Shown in pieces: positions 35,834 to 44,405 of a DNA stretch of 64,000 nt; the first letter of the stretch is position 1; every line of letters starts with the position of its first letter. Origin of the DNA: an uncultured Flavobacteriaceae bacterium. Lineage in GTDB: Bacteria; Bacteroidota; Bacteroidia; Flavobacteriales; Flavobacteriaceae. The notes beneath the pieces were generated by a model that searched no databases, was not told where the DNA came from, and worked only from the letters and a program-made list of their open reading frames with translations. A program made the translations under genes and the position numbers. The stretch covers positions 1 through 64,000 of the forward strand of contig CANMFO010000002.1 of assembly GCA_947497245.1 (NCBI GenBank), given 5' to 3'.

Positions 35834-38800
35834 TTATTTTGGGCTAGTTGGCAACTCGTTTATTCCCCAATCGGTATTGGGCTCGGGGCCCATTTGAAGC
35901 TCCAGTTTCCCGCCTTTTAGCAATTCGTTGGCCGGAAACCAAAAGTTCGATAGCTCCTGTCCGTTCAAGATCGCGCTTTGCACATATTTATTTTTGAAAG
36001 AGGTATTTTTGGCTTCGATGACAAAGGTCTTTCCCCTGTTGTATTGATTGCCCAGGTCTATTTCTATTTTTTCGAACAAGGGGCTGCCAATTTCATAGAT
36101 AGGTTCTACCCTTGTGCCACCGTCGGTTTGGAAGAGGCCCATGGCCGACATCATGAACCAAGCACTCATCTGTCCTTGATCTTCATCGCCCAAATAGGCG
36201 TTTGAAACACCATAACCATAAAAACGGCTTAGGATATCGCGATTCCATTTCTGCGACAACCAAGGCTTTTTGACCCAATTGAACATGAAGGAAAAATGCA
36301 TGGATTGCTGGTTGCCCTGGATAACGGGAAAGTCCCAATACTTCTCGTTCGGAGCATTGTAGCGCCAATTGCTGCTGACCTTAAAACCATCGTCCAAGCG
36401 TTTTGCAAATTCGTCCTCTCCAATTATTTTTGCCAGTTCGGGAATATCCTGCGGTACAAAAAAAGTGAGCTGCCAGGCATTGCCCTCTGCAAATTGATGG
36501 TTACCGCCCGTTTCTATGGGGTCGAAATCTTTGTACCATGTTCCATCTGAATGCTTTAATCGGGCAAAACCGATTTTAGGGTCGATAGCATTTTTCCACC
36601 AATAGGCCCTATCGATGAATTCGTCATGTTCCTTCGTCTTGCCCAACGATTTGGCAAGTTGTGAAACCGCAAAATCGTCAAAGGAATATTCCAAGGTATT
36701 CGAAAATCGACCTTTGTTATAGGGTACATATTTGTGCTTCAGATAGGTTTCAAGGTCTCGATTTCCAGCAAAGCCATTGCCCACTTGTGCTCCTTTGGTC
36801 GTTTGCATTTTATAGACCGCCTCAAAGGCCTTTTCGGCATCAAAGTCATCTATTCCCATTTGATGGGCACCAACGATCAAGGGAATTTCATGTTCGGCCA
36901 CCATTACGGGTATATACTCCATTCCGGCCGGCCCCTTTGCCAGCCAACCATTGGCATCGTACATGGCCAATTGCGATTTTACCCACCTTGACGACCATTC
37001 GGGGGTAACCAAATTCCAGAATTGGTTGAGGTTCCAAAAGGTGTTCCAAAAGGCATCGCAGCCCAGGGCAACCTCATTTGGGTTCGTGAATTTTTGAATA
37101 TTTTCCTCGGCATCAACCCAACTGCCATCTACATCGCTAAAAATATTTCTACTGACCAAGGCGCGGTACATGTTGGAATAGAACCTGGTTTTCTCCAACT
37201 TGTTGTTCGATGTGATCAAGACCCTATTAAAAAGCGCGTTCCACGTTTTCTCGTGGTGCTGTTGCACTTCTTCAAAACTCCAGGCAAAAGGTTCGGAAAT
37301 TTCCTTTTCCAAGTTCAACGCCGCATTTTCAATGCTGACATACGATATGCCCGTTCTTGTCTGCACGACCTGATTTTCGATAGTGTTGAATTCAATAAAG
37401 CCTACGATATCCTCTGGATTTTCAACGGTAAGTTTAGAGATCTCCGATGAAATGGAGACATCATCATTTCCTTTTTCGGAACCATTTACCCAAACCCCGA
37501 ATTTTTTGATCGGCTGGTCGAATTCCATGACAAAGTGAACGGTATATTCCTGTTTAACATCATCCCATTCCCGTTTTTTATTGCCATCATCCACCATTTG
37601 ACTTCGGTAGTACTGTTCTCCCCAAACTCCGGTCGTTTTCTGCTTGCTATATCCCACTATTTTGTGGTCGTCTATCTTTTCAAAATAGGCCTGTTCGACT
37701 TGATAGGAATATTCGGAAGGAATCTGCAAATCGACCAAAATACGTGAATTCGGTACGCCTTTTGGATAGGTGTACCGCTGGAAACTTGCCCTTGTGGTGG
37801 CCGTAAGCTCGGCTTTGATCTTATAGTCGCTCAAAAAGACCGAATAATAGCCCAAAGGAGCATCCTCGGTGGTTTTATCGACCCGTGAGCGATACCCCAT
37901 ATCAGGCTCGCCTTGGTTTCCAACTTCGGTTATCAGTGGCCCGTTGGTGGGAAAAGTGCCCAAACCGGCCATTGTCCATTCGTGGATATGGCTAAAGGTG
38001 CCCACGCTCTCAAAAGTGGGTTGATAGCCTGCCTGCCACCCCTGATTCTGGTTGTCGGGACTGATCTTGACCATACTGAAAGGCATCCACGGACCAGGGG
38101 CGATCATCCATCTTGAGTGACCGGTGCCTATCTTTGTATCTACATGATCCGTGAGTTTGTTCAGTTCTTGTGAACTTCTTTCGATTTCGCCTGTCTCTAT
38201 TGTTTTTCCATTCAACGAAACTTTGTAACTGCTATTTTTCATTTTTCCCACAGCCTTCATCGGGACTTCATAAATATTTCTACCGTGTTCGACGACCTCT
38301 TCAAAAATGGGTTCCCCATCCAGTGCCACGCTGACCTTGGGATTTCCTTCCAGATGTTGTATGTCTAACAACAGGGGTTGAATCCTAGCGCCATTTTCCT
38401 CTAGCTCATACTTAGCGGGAGAGACATTTCTGATAAAAGCATTTTTTGGTTGGAGCAAACTGACGTTATTCGGGCCTTCTAATCGCACCTGATCAAAGAC
38501 CAACCAACTTCCCTCCAAAGTGGTCATTTGAATGCTGTTGCCCCCATTTCTTATCAGTTCAGCGTCTATCGGGATGGTTATTTTCTGTTCTTTTGTGTTT
38601 TGTATTTCGCCCTTGAGCGCTTCCGCATTGCGTCCGTTATCCAGTCTGAATTTCCAAGATTTGCCGTTGACGGATACTTTAAAATAGGGCGGAGTTTCAG
38701 GATTGCAGTCCAAAATATCCACGACCAGTTGCCAATTACCGGTTTTTGGTTTTGAATCGATGCCGAACAGAATATTGATCTCGTGCGGGCGTATGCCGGC

Positions 38801-39076
38801 CAATCCGGAAGTGCCCCCCCAATAATCTATGGCTCCGGGCAATACAAAGGGGAAATCCGTTTCCTCCATGGAATATCCGACCACGAAGAAGCGATCTTCC
38901 CATCCGAAATCCTTTTCCAAAAATTTTTCGTATTCCGAGGCGGCCAGTGCAAATTCTGCGCTACTGTTGTCCGATTTTCCGATTTTCCACACCGTCGAAT
39001 CCTGCGCATGGCAAGAAGTTGATGCGGTCGTTGCAATTAAAAGTGCTAATAGTGAATTTTTTATCATCATTTTCAT
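35834..39076 (-). CDS. GH92 alpha-mannosidase with N-terminal lyase-type beta-sandwich
   Basis: 1080 residues from ATG 39076, directly after the isomerase stop. Signal peptide ends TASTSCHAQ; a lipobox is possible. Residues about 20-200 (TVWKIGKSDNSSAEFALA ... DILDCNPETPPYFKVSVNGKSW ... GSWLVFDQVRLEG) resemble the carbohydrate-binding domain III of rhamnogalacturonan lyases (PL4). A linker domain follows, then GH92 from KLTDHVDTKIGTGHSRWMIAPG, with acid glutamate in EGNAWQLTFFVPQD and catalytic DED in GDEDQGQMSAWFMMSAMGLF. The extra domain probably sets binding or substrate choice. Confidence 0.92.
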   Translation of the reverse strand: MKMMIKNSLLALLIATTASTSCHAQDSTVWKIGKSDNSSAEFALAASEYEKFLEKDFGWEDRFFVVGYSMEETDFPFVLPGAIDYWGGTSGLAGIRPHEINILFGIDSKPKTGNWQLVVDILDCNPETPPYFKVSVNGKSWKFRLDNGRNAEALKGEIQNTKEQKITIPIDAELIRNGGNSIQMTTLEGSWLVFDQVRLEGPNNVSLLQPKNAFIRNVSPAKYELEENGARIQPLLLDIQHLEGNPKVSVALDGEPIFEEVVEHGRNIYEVPMKAVGKMKNSSYKVSLNGKTIETGEIERSSQELNKLTDHVDTKIGTGHSRWMIAPGPWMPFSMVKISPDNQNQGWQAGYQPTFESVGTFSHIHEWTMAGLGTFPTNGPLITEVGNQGEPDMGYRSRVDKTTEDAPLGYYSVFLSDYKIKAELTATTRASFQRYTYPKGVPNSRILVDLQIPSEYSYQVEQAYFEKIDDHKIVGYSKQKTTGVWGEQYYRSQMVDDGNKKREWDDVKQEYTVHFVMEFDQPIKKFGVWVNGSEKGNDDVSISSEISKLTVENPEDIVGFIEFNTIENQVVQTRTGISYVSIENAALNLEKEISEPFAWSFEEVQQHHEKTWNALFNRVLITSNNKLEKTRFYSNMYRALVSRNIFSDVDGSWVDAEENIQKFTNPNEVALGCDAFWNTFWNLNQFWNLVTPEWSSRWVKSQLAMYDANGWLAKGPAGMEYIPVMVAEHEIPLIVGAHQMGIDDFDAEKAFEAVYKMQTTKGAQVGNGFAGNRDLETYLKHKYVPYNKGRFSNTLEYSFDDFAVSQLAKSLGKTKEHDEFIDRAYWWKNAIDPKIGFARLKHSDGTWYKDFDPIETGGNHQFAEGNAWQLTFFVPQDIPELAKIIGEDEFAKRLDDGFKVSSNWRYNAPNEKYWDFPVIQGNQQSMHFSFMFNWVKKPWLSQKWNRDILSRFYGYGVSNAYLGDEDQGQMSAWFMMSAMGLFQTDGGTRVEPIYEIGSPLFEKIEIDLGNQYNRGKTFVIEAKNTSFKNKYVQSAILNGQELSNFWFPANELLKGGKLELQMGPEPNTDWGINELPTSPK

Positions 39077-39077
39077 T

Positions 39078-40847
39078 TTAACAAGCCTCATCCTTTACAA
39101 AAGAAACAATGACCTTTGCCATTTTCGCTCCCTTATTGACCAGCCTGTAGCTTTTGGCCGCGGCGGGTATCGCAAAGGTCTCGGCGTACCTAAAAGTCTG
39201 GGAAGGGCAATCGTTTGTCACCATGCCTACCGAAGTGCCTTCGACGAGCATTAAGACATGACAATGGCCATCTGTGGCGATCTCAATTTCATCTTCGAAC
39301 TCATAACGATAGATATTGTAAAAATGATCGGGGTGAGTGGGCAAATGAATCTTCTTCCAGCCATTCCCACTACTTTTCACATGCGGTTTTGAAACCAGCG
39401 TTTCTTGGACAGTGCTGCCTTGCCTTTCAAAATTCAGATTGTTAAAGGCATGTCCGATGTTCATGGGGCGCGGTTGGCCATCCAGATCCAAACGCTGCCA
39501 ATCATACATTTTAAAGGTAAAGATATATGGCGTAGCGGATATTTCGAGCACCATATTGTTCTTGCCCGAACAATGGACCGTGCCATGCGGGATTAAAAAG
39601 AGGTCGTGCTTTTGGGCGGGAAGTTTTTGTACATATTTTTCAATATCGAGTGCTTCTTTCGTTTCAAAACTATGTTCCAAAGCTTGCCGGAATTCTTTGG
39701 GGTCGATGTTTTCCTGAAACCCTAGATATACATCGGCATCGTTACCGGCATCCAAGATATAATAGGTTTCGTCTTGTGTGAAACCCTCGCCAAAGTGATT
39801 CCTTATATATTCTGGTTTCGGATGGCATTGTACGGATAGGTTTCCCCCGTCAAACGTATCAAGGAAATCAAATCGGATGGGGAATTCATCCCCGAATATT
39901 TTGGCCGCTTTTCCCAGCACATTCAGTTGCTCTTGGAACATCAGCATGTCGAAGGAAACTTCCAAAAGTTTTCCGTCACTTTCGAATACCAGACCATTTT
40001 CGGGAACGATCATTTCAAACGACCACGCATAATTGGGGACATTTTGATTTAGGCCCATAAACCGTTCTTTCATCCATTGCCCGCCCCAAACTCCCGGCTC
40101 AAACCACGGTCGTACCCTAAAATAACACTGCGACATTTTGGAAAGGCTTTTTCGTAAGGCGTTGCCCGTGGTCCAAGTGGGATTGGCCGGTCTTTGTTGG
40201 TCGACGACCAACGATATTTTAGGCAATAACCTTTTCTTCTCCTTATTAAGAACCACCCAATCCACAAAGTAAAAGTGCTTGTACATCTGTTTCGGATTTT
40301 TGGCGGATGAAAACCCCAGATTGGTAATAGCACCGGCCCGCATTCTAAATTGGAGCTCATTTTTTGGAAGGTCAAAATAGACCAGGAATTCTTCAAGGTT
40401 GCATTGACTTGCACCCGTACCATATATTATTGTAATATCGGCACTTTCTCCAATTTGGATATTTGCCAATTTGGTAGCATCGAAATAGTCACGGAGCTCG
40501 ATATCCGTTTTCCGTCCAAAAATAGAATCGTCCTCTCCCAAATACGGATCGACCAGGTGCTTAATTTCACTTTCGGGCTTAAGACAGTCATTAATGTCAA
40601 TGGCCTTTACAGTGAGGCCGTTGTTCTTTAATAATTGTATGAGCGAGGTGCTTACTTCGTCCCAATCCACACCGATATATCCATCCAGTAGCACCACTTT
40701 TTCTTTGCAAATTGCATCTGACAATGATTTATAGTTTACCTCAATGGTTCCTTGTTCAATGGGAAAAGTGGGATATACATCATAAGCAGTTCCGTTGAGA
40801 TCCTTTTTTTCGATCGGAATCAAGAACTGGCTGGTATTTCTTCTCAT
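39078..40847 (-). CDS. Class I mannose-6-phosphate isomerase fused to a P-loop-less kinase-like domain
   Basis: 589 residues. The C-terminal part (about 230-589) is a cupin-type phosphomannose isomerase: metal ligands in NLSVQCHPKPEY (QxH), ETYYILDAG (E) and PHGTVHCSGKNNMVLEIS (H). The N-terminal 1-200 resembles a uridine-kinase-like fold, but the P-loop position reads VVLLDGYIGVDWDEV, without GxxGxGKT, so it should not bind ATP normally. Converts mannose-6-phosphate to fructose-6-phosphate in the cytoplasm. First gene of the isomerase-GH92-GH92-GH unit; operator site 2 lies about 45-65 bases upstream. Confidence 0.88.
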   Translation of the reverse strand: MRRNTSQFLIPIEKKDLNGTAYDVYPTFPIEQGTIEVNYKSLSDAICKEKVVLLDGYIGVDWDEVSTSLIQLLKNNGLTVKAIDINDCLKPESEIKHLVDPYLGEDDSIFGRKTDIELRDYFDATKLANIQIGESADITIIYGTGASQCNLEEFLVYFDLPKNELQFRMRAGAITNLGFSSAKNPKQMYKHFYFVDWVVLNKEKKRLLPKISLVVDQQRPANPTWTTGNALRKSLSKMSQCYFRVRPWFEPGVWGGQWMKERFMGLNQNVPNYAWSFEMIVPENGLVFESDGKLLEVSFDMLMFQEQLNVLGKAAKIFGDEFPIRFDFLDTFDGGNLSVQCHPKPEYIRNHFGEGFTQDETYYILDAGNDADVYLGFQENIDPKEFRQALEHSFETKEALDIEKYVQKLPAQKHDLFLIPHGTVHCSGKNNMVLEISATPYIFTFKMYDWQRLDLDGQPRPMNIGHAFNNLNFERQGSTVQETLVSKPHVKSSGNGWKKIHLPTHPDHFYNIYRYEFEDEIEIATDGHCHVLMLVEGTSVGMVTNDCPSQTFRYAETFAIPAAAKSYRLVNKGAKMAKVIVSFVKDEAC

Positions 40848-40888
40848 TTAAAATTATTTCTGCTGTATTCGCCGCTAATATAAGATTA

Positions 40889-40911
40889 ATATGTCTATAT
40901 GTATGCACATA
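40889..40911. promoter_or_regulatory. Operator, site 2 (isomerase operon)
   Basis: ATATGTCTATA (40889-40899) repeats the left 11 bases of site 1, and overlapping it is a perfect palindrome TATGT-ATGC-ACATA (40898-40911) with the same TATGT-N4-ACATA spacing as site 1. About 42 bases upstream of the isomerase start codon. Confidence 0.65.
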
Positions 40912-41558
40912 CTAATAAATAATTCTCAAATCTTTGTAGTTGGAACGACCGAATATCTTTTAACATCCAATTATTAGGCTCTAGATGTATGGCAAAAACT
41001 CATAAAGCCATGCACAAAAGATCATTTTGTTTTCTAAATCAAAGCAAGATCCCAGGGAAGGAAAAATCGCAAGACCCCATTTGGACTTCCCCCGGCAATA
41101 CCGGAACCTGTTGCGGGCGTAGCTTCCCCAAAAACAGCACAGTTTAAAATTTGATCTTACCAAGGGCCTTTATTGTTTCAACCTGTACCACAAATTCTCC
41201 TCTTTTCACTTTTGGGTATCTTTAGTCCATCGCATCGATCGACAAATCGGTTGGTTGATAAAACAGTCGATTGGATGGGTGCCCCAACTAGGGAAGGACT
41301 GAGATTAATAGGCCTCTATTGAATTTTCCGGGGGCATGTGCTTTACGCACCACTAAAATTTTTGGCTCTTGGTTCTTGACACAACGGCCAGGGTTCTATA
41401 CCCGTGGCCCTGGCCATATCTTGGGATTAAGGAGTTAAATGTCCATATAAATGCAGTAAGATAATTGAAGCATCGTACTTTTATTTCGTATTTCTTTGTT
41501 AACAGCCCATAAAATAGACAGGGAATGGAACTATGATTTTAAAGCATCGATTTTAGGA
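40912..41558. other. Long intergenic region between divergent units
   Basis: About 650 bases with no supported gene. It holds a long hairpin GGCCAGGG (41386-41393) / CCCTGGCC (41408-41415) with a 14-base loop, not followed by a T-run, and an operator-like 12-mer at 41439. The rest shows nothing recognised. Confidence 0.5.
41439..41450. promoter_or_regulatory. Possible fourth operator-like site (DUF1553/DUF1501 unit)
   Basis: ATGTCCATATAA differs at one base from site 3 (ATGTCCATACAA), 109 bases upstream of ATG 41559. The dyad is weaker than in sites 1 and 2, so chance cannot be excluded in this AT-rich region. Confidence 0.35.
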
Positions 41559-44405
41559 ATGGAAGATAGTACCTGGATCTGGATCCTTCGATTTTTCGGT
41601 CGTTTGCACCCTTTGACCGTCCATTTTCCCATTGGATTGTTGATCGTGGCATTCTTTATGGAGTTGTTCACTATTGGTGGAAAACGGCAACCTCTTCGGG
41701 AAGGTATCCAATGGATGGTATATCTGGGAGCGGCCTTTGCTATTTTGGCGGCAATTCTGGGCCTGTTATTGCGTACGTATGATGATTATACGGGCGATCT
41801 CGTACGATTTCATCAGAATATGGGAATCGCCGCGGCCGTGTCCGTCGCCCTTACGGCCTTGCTATTGCGAATTACGCTGAAAGGAAAACTTTCCAGTTTT
41901 ATAGGGTATCGGTCGGCATTGGGCTGCACCGTTATCATCTTGGGTACGGCCGGACACCTAGGGGCACAGCTTACGCACGGGGAAGACTTTTTGACCGATA
42001 TTTTACCGGGCAATAACCGGTTTTACGATGACAGTAAGGCCGTGGCATTGTTGACGGATCTTAGCCCGTTGGATTCTTTGTCGGAGGCGCAACAGGACGA
42101 TCTGAATTTAGAGGTCAGGGCTATTTTGGCCCAAAATTGTTACCAATGCCATAATGAGAACAAACAGAAAGGTGAATTGGTGCTGGACAGCAAGCGGGGC
42201 GTGTTCAAAGGCGGGAAGTCTGGATCGGTCATTGCCCCTGGAAGAACTGCGGACAGTGAGCTGTACAGAAGAATTACCCTTTCTCCGAACCATGATGACG
42301 TAATGCCAAAAAAAGGCAAGGTATTGAAGGATACCGAGATCGATTTAATTGGGTTGTGGATCGAAAAAGGGGCTTACTGGTCCGATCGCGCCCTAAAAGT
42401 TTTTCCCGAAGCGCCCTTGGCATTGTCGAAACCAAATTTGCCCAATATCAGCGGCGAAAATCATCCCATCGATAAATTGGTCGATGTATATTTTGAAGAG
42501 CACGATATCGATTGGCCAGCTGTTGTGGATGACAAAACCTTTGTGAGACGCGCTTATCTGGATATTGTCGGCCTGCTCCCGGAGCCGGGGAAGATTGCCC
42601 AGTTTGTAAGGGATCAAAACCCGGGCAAAAGAAATGTGCTTATTGATGCATTACTGGACGATAATACCAATTATACACAACACTGGCTGAGTTTCTGGAA
42701 CGATCTGCTTCGCAATGATTATAGTGGAACGGGGTACATTGGGAGAGGAAGAAAACAGATTACCGATTGGTTGTACCGATCATTGGAGCAGAACAAGCCC
42801 TATAATTTAATGGTCAAGGAACTGGTCGACCCTACCGAGGCATCGGAGGGCTTTATAAAAGGAATTCAATGGAGGGGCGTGGTAAATGCCAGTCAGCGCA
42901 CCGAGATGCAAGCGGCCCAAAATATTGGACAATCCTTGATGGGGGTGAACGTAAAATGTGCTTCCTGCCACAATAGTTTTGTGAGCAACCTTACCTTGGA
43001 ACAGTCCTATGGTTTTGCCAGTGTTTTTGCAGATTCTGTACTGGAACTAAATCGTTGTGACAAACCTATTGGAAAAATGGCGCAGGTAAACTTCCTCTAT
43101 CCCGAATTGGGAGAAGTGGCAGCGGAAACCTTAAAGGAGCGGTTGCGGCTACTTTCCGAGGTCATGGTAAAGCCTGAAAACGGCAGGCTGTACCGGACGA
43201 TCACCAATCGTTTCTGGAAACGGCTCTTGGGCAGGGGAATCATTGAGCCCATGGATGAAATGGACGGTACCCCATGGGACAGTGCATTGTTAGATTGGTT
43301 GGCAGCCGATTTCATAGCTACGGGCCATGACCTAAAACACCTCATAAAGACCATAATGACCTCAAAAACCTATCAACTTCAAATAGCGGTCTATGGGGAG
43401 CAGCAGATGGTGAAGTCGGATGCCTATATATTTCAGGGGCCGCTTCTTCGCCGCATGAGTGCCGAGCAGTTCTCGGATGCCGTAAGCCAGGTGGTTGCAC
43501 CCGTATACCACGCTGTCTCCTATACTCCCCAAAAAGGGGAATTGTCCTCCAACAGAATATGGCACAGGGAGGTGAAGTACGACAGGGACGTGCTTCCAGA
43601 CCCGGGGAAAAGGTATTTTCGGAGAACGTTTACGCTGGCCAATAAAGAGATAGCAATGGCCGAAGTACTGATTTCTGTCGATCATTCGTACCAATTGCAC
43701 ATGAGCGGTAAAAAAGTGTCCCAGGGCACGGATTGGAGAAAAGTGGATAAGCTGGAGGTAGGGGAGTTTCTCTCCCCCGGAGGGAATACCATAGCCATTG
43801 AAGGAACCAATGAAGGAAGTATGGCCAAACCTGCAGGGATCTTGTTCGCCATGAAGATCCGATATGCCGATGGGGAGGAAGTGCTGATACAGTCGGGAGA
43901 AAAATGGAAGAGTACTCCGGGCCCGGTCGATGAAAATTGGACGGCTCCGGATTACAACGATACCAATTGGGCAAATGCAAAGGATTTTGGTTCACGACAT
44001 TGGGATGCATTGGTGAATTTTAAATTTGCGGAAGGCGGCCCCAATTTCGCTCGTGCAAGCTTGGTGAAACAGCACCCGTTCATGAAGGCTTTGGGAAGGC
44101 CAAGCCGTGAGAATGTAACCACTTCCAGGGATGAGCAGGCCACCTTGTTGCAGGCTCTGGAACTGACCAATGGGGTTTATTTCAACCAGGTATTGGCAGA
44201 TGGTGCCGATCGGTGGTTGGAAAAGTACGGCAACGACAAGGAAGATATCGTAACCTCGCTTTATCATAGTTCATTGGGGCGCAAGCCCACAAAACAAGAG
44301 AAAAAGGTGATGTTGGCCGTTTTGGGGACCGAACCTACCAAGGAGGCATTACAAGACCTTTTTTGGTCTACCTTGATTTTACCGGAATTTCAATTTATTT
44401 ATTAA
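41559..44405 (+). CDS. DUF2231 / cytochrome-c-like / DUF1549 / DUF1553 membrane protein
   Basis: 948 residues from ATG 41559. Residues 1-130 are a DUF2231-type membrane domain (LHPLTVHFPIGLLIVAFFMEL plus three more helices). Next comes a planctomycete-type cytochrome c domain with CYQCH near residue 195, then DUF1549 (FVRRAYLDIVGLLPEP) carrying a second CxxCH (CASCHN), and DUF1553 (RLYRTITNRFWKRLLGRGIIEPMDEMDGTP ... RRMSAEQFSDAV), interrupted by a beta-sandwich (about 680-790, YFRRTFTLANKEIAMAEVLIS ... YADGEEVLI). An earlier TTG (41496) is possible. Function unproven; paired with DUF1501, overlapping by one base. Likely periplasm-facing redox complex. Confidence 0.85.
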   Translation: MEDSTWIWILRFFGRLHPLTVHFPIGLLIVAFFMELFTIGGKRQPLREGIQWMVYLGAAFAILAAILGLLLRTYDDYTGDLVRFHQNMGIAAAVSVALTALLLRITLKGKLSSFIGYRSALGCTVIILGTAGHLGAQLTHGEDFLTDILPGNNRFYDDSKAVALLTDLSPLDSLSEAQQDDLNLEVRAILAQNCYQCHNENKQKGELVLDSKRGVFKGGKSGSVIAPGRTADSELYRRITLSPNHDDVMPKKGKVLKDTEIDLIGLWIEKGAYWSDRALKVFPEAPLALSKPNLPNISGENHPIDKLVDVYFEEHDIDWPAVVDDKTFVRRAYLDIVGLLPEPGKIAQFVRDQNPGKRNVLIDALLDDNTNYTQHWLSFWNDLLRNDYSGTGYIGRGRKQITDWLYRSLEQNKPYNLMVKELVDPTEASEGFIKGIQWRGVVNASQRTEMQAAQNIGQSLMGVNVKCASCHNSFVSNLTLEQSYGFASVFADSVLELNRCDKPIGKMAQVNFLYPELGEVAAETLKERLRLLSEVMVKPENGRLYRTITNRFWKRLLGRGIIEPMDEMDGTPWDSALLDWLAADFIATGHDLKHLIKTIMTSKTYQLQIAVYGEQQMVKSDAYIFQGPLLRRMSAEQFSDAVSQVVAPVYHAVSYTPQKGELSSNRIWHREVKYDRDVLPDPGKRYFRRTFTLANKEIAMAEVLISVDHSYQLHMSGKKVSQGTDWRKVDKLEVGEFLSPGGNTIAIEGTNEGSMAKPAGILFAMKIRYADGEEVLIQSGEKWKSTPGPVDENWTAPDYNDTNWANAKDFGSRHWDALVNFKFAEGGPNFARASLVKQHPFMKALGRPSRENVTTSRDEQATLLQALELTNGVYFNQVLADGADRWLEKYGNDKEDIVTSLYHSSLGRKPTKQEKKVMLAVLGTEPTKEALQDLFWSTLILPEFQFIY

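Noticed and set aside
36661-37008. + strand 115-codon frame opposite the third GH92
   Set aside because: Antisense shadow with no motif or start signal.
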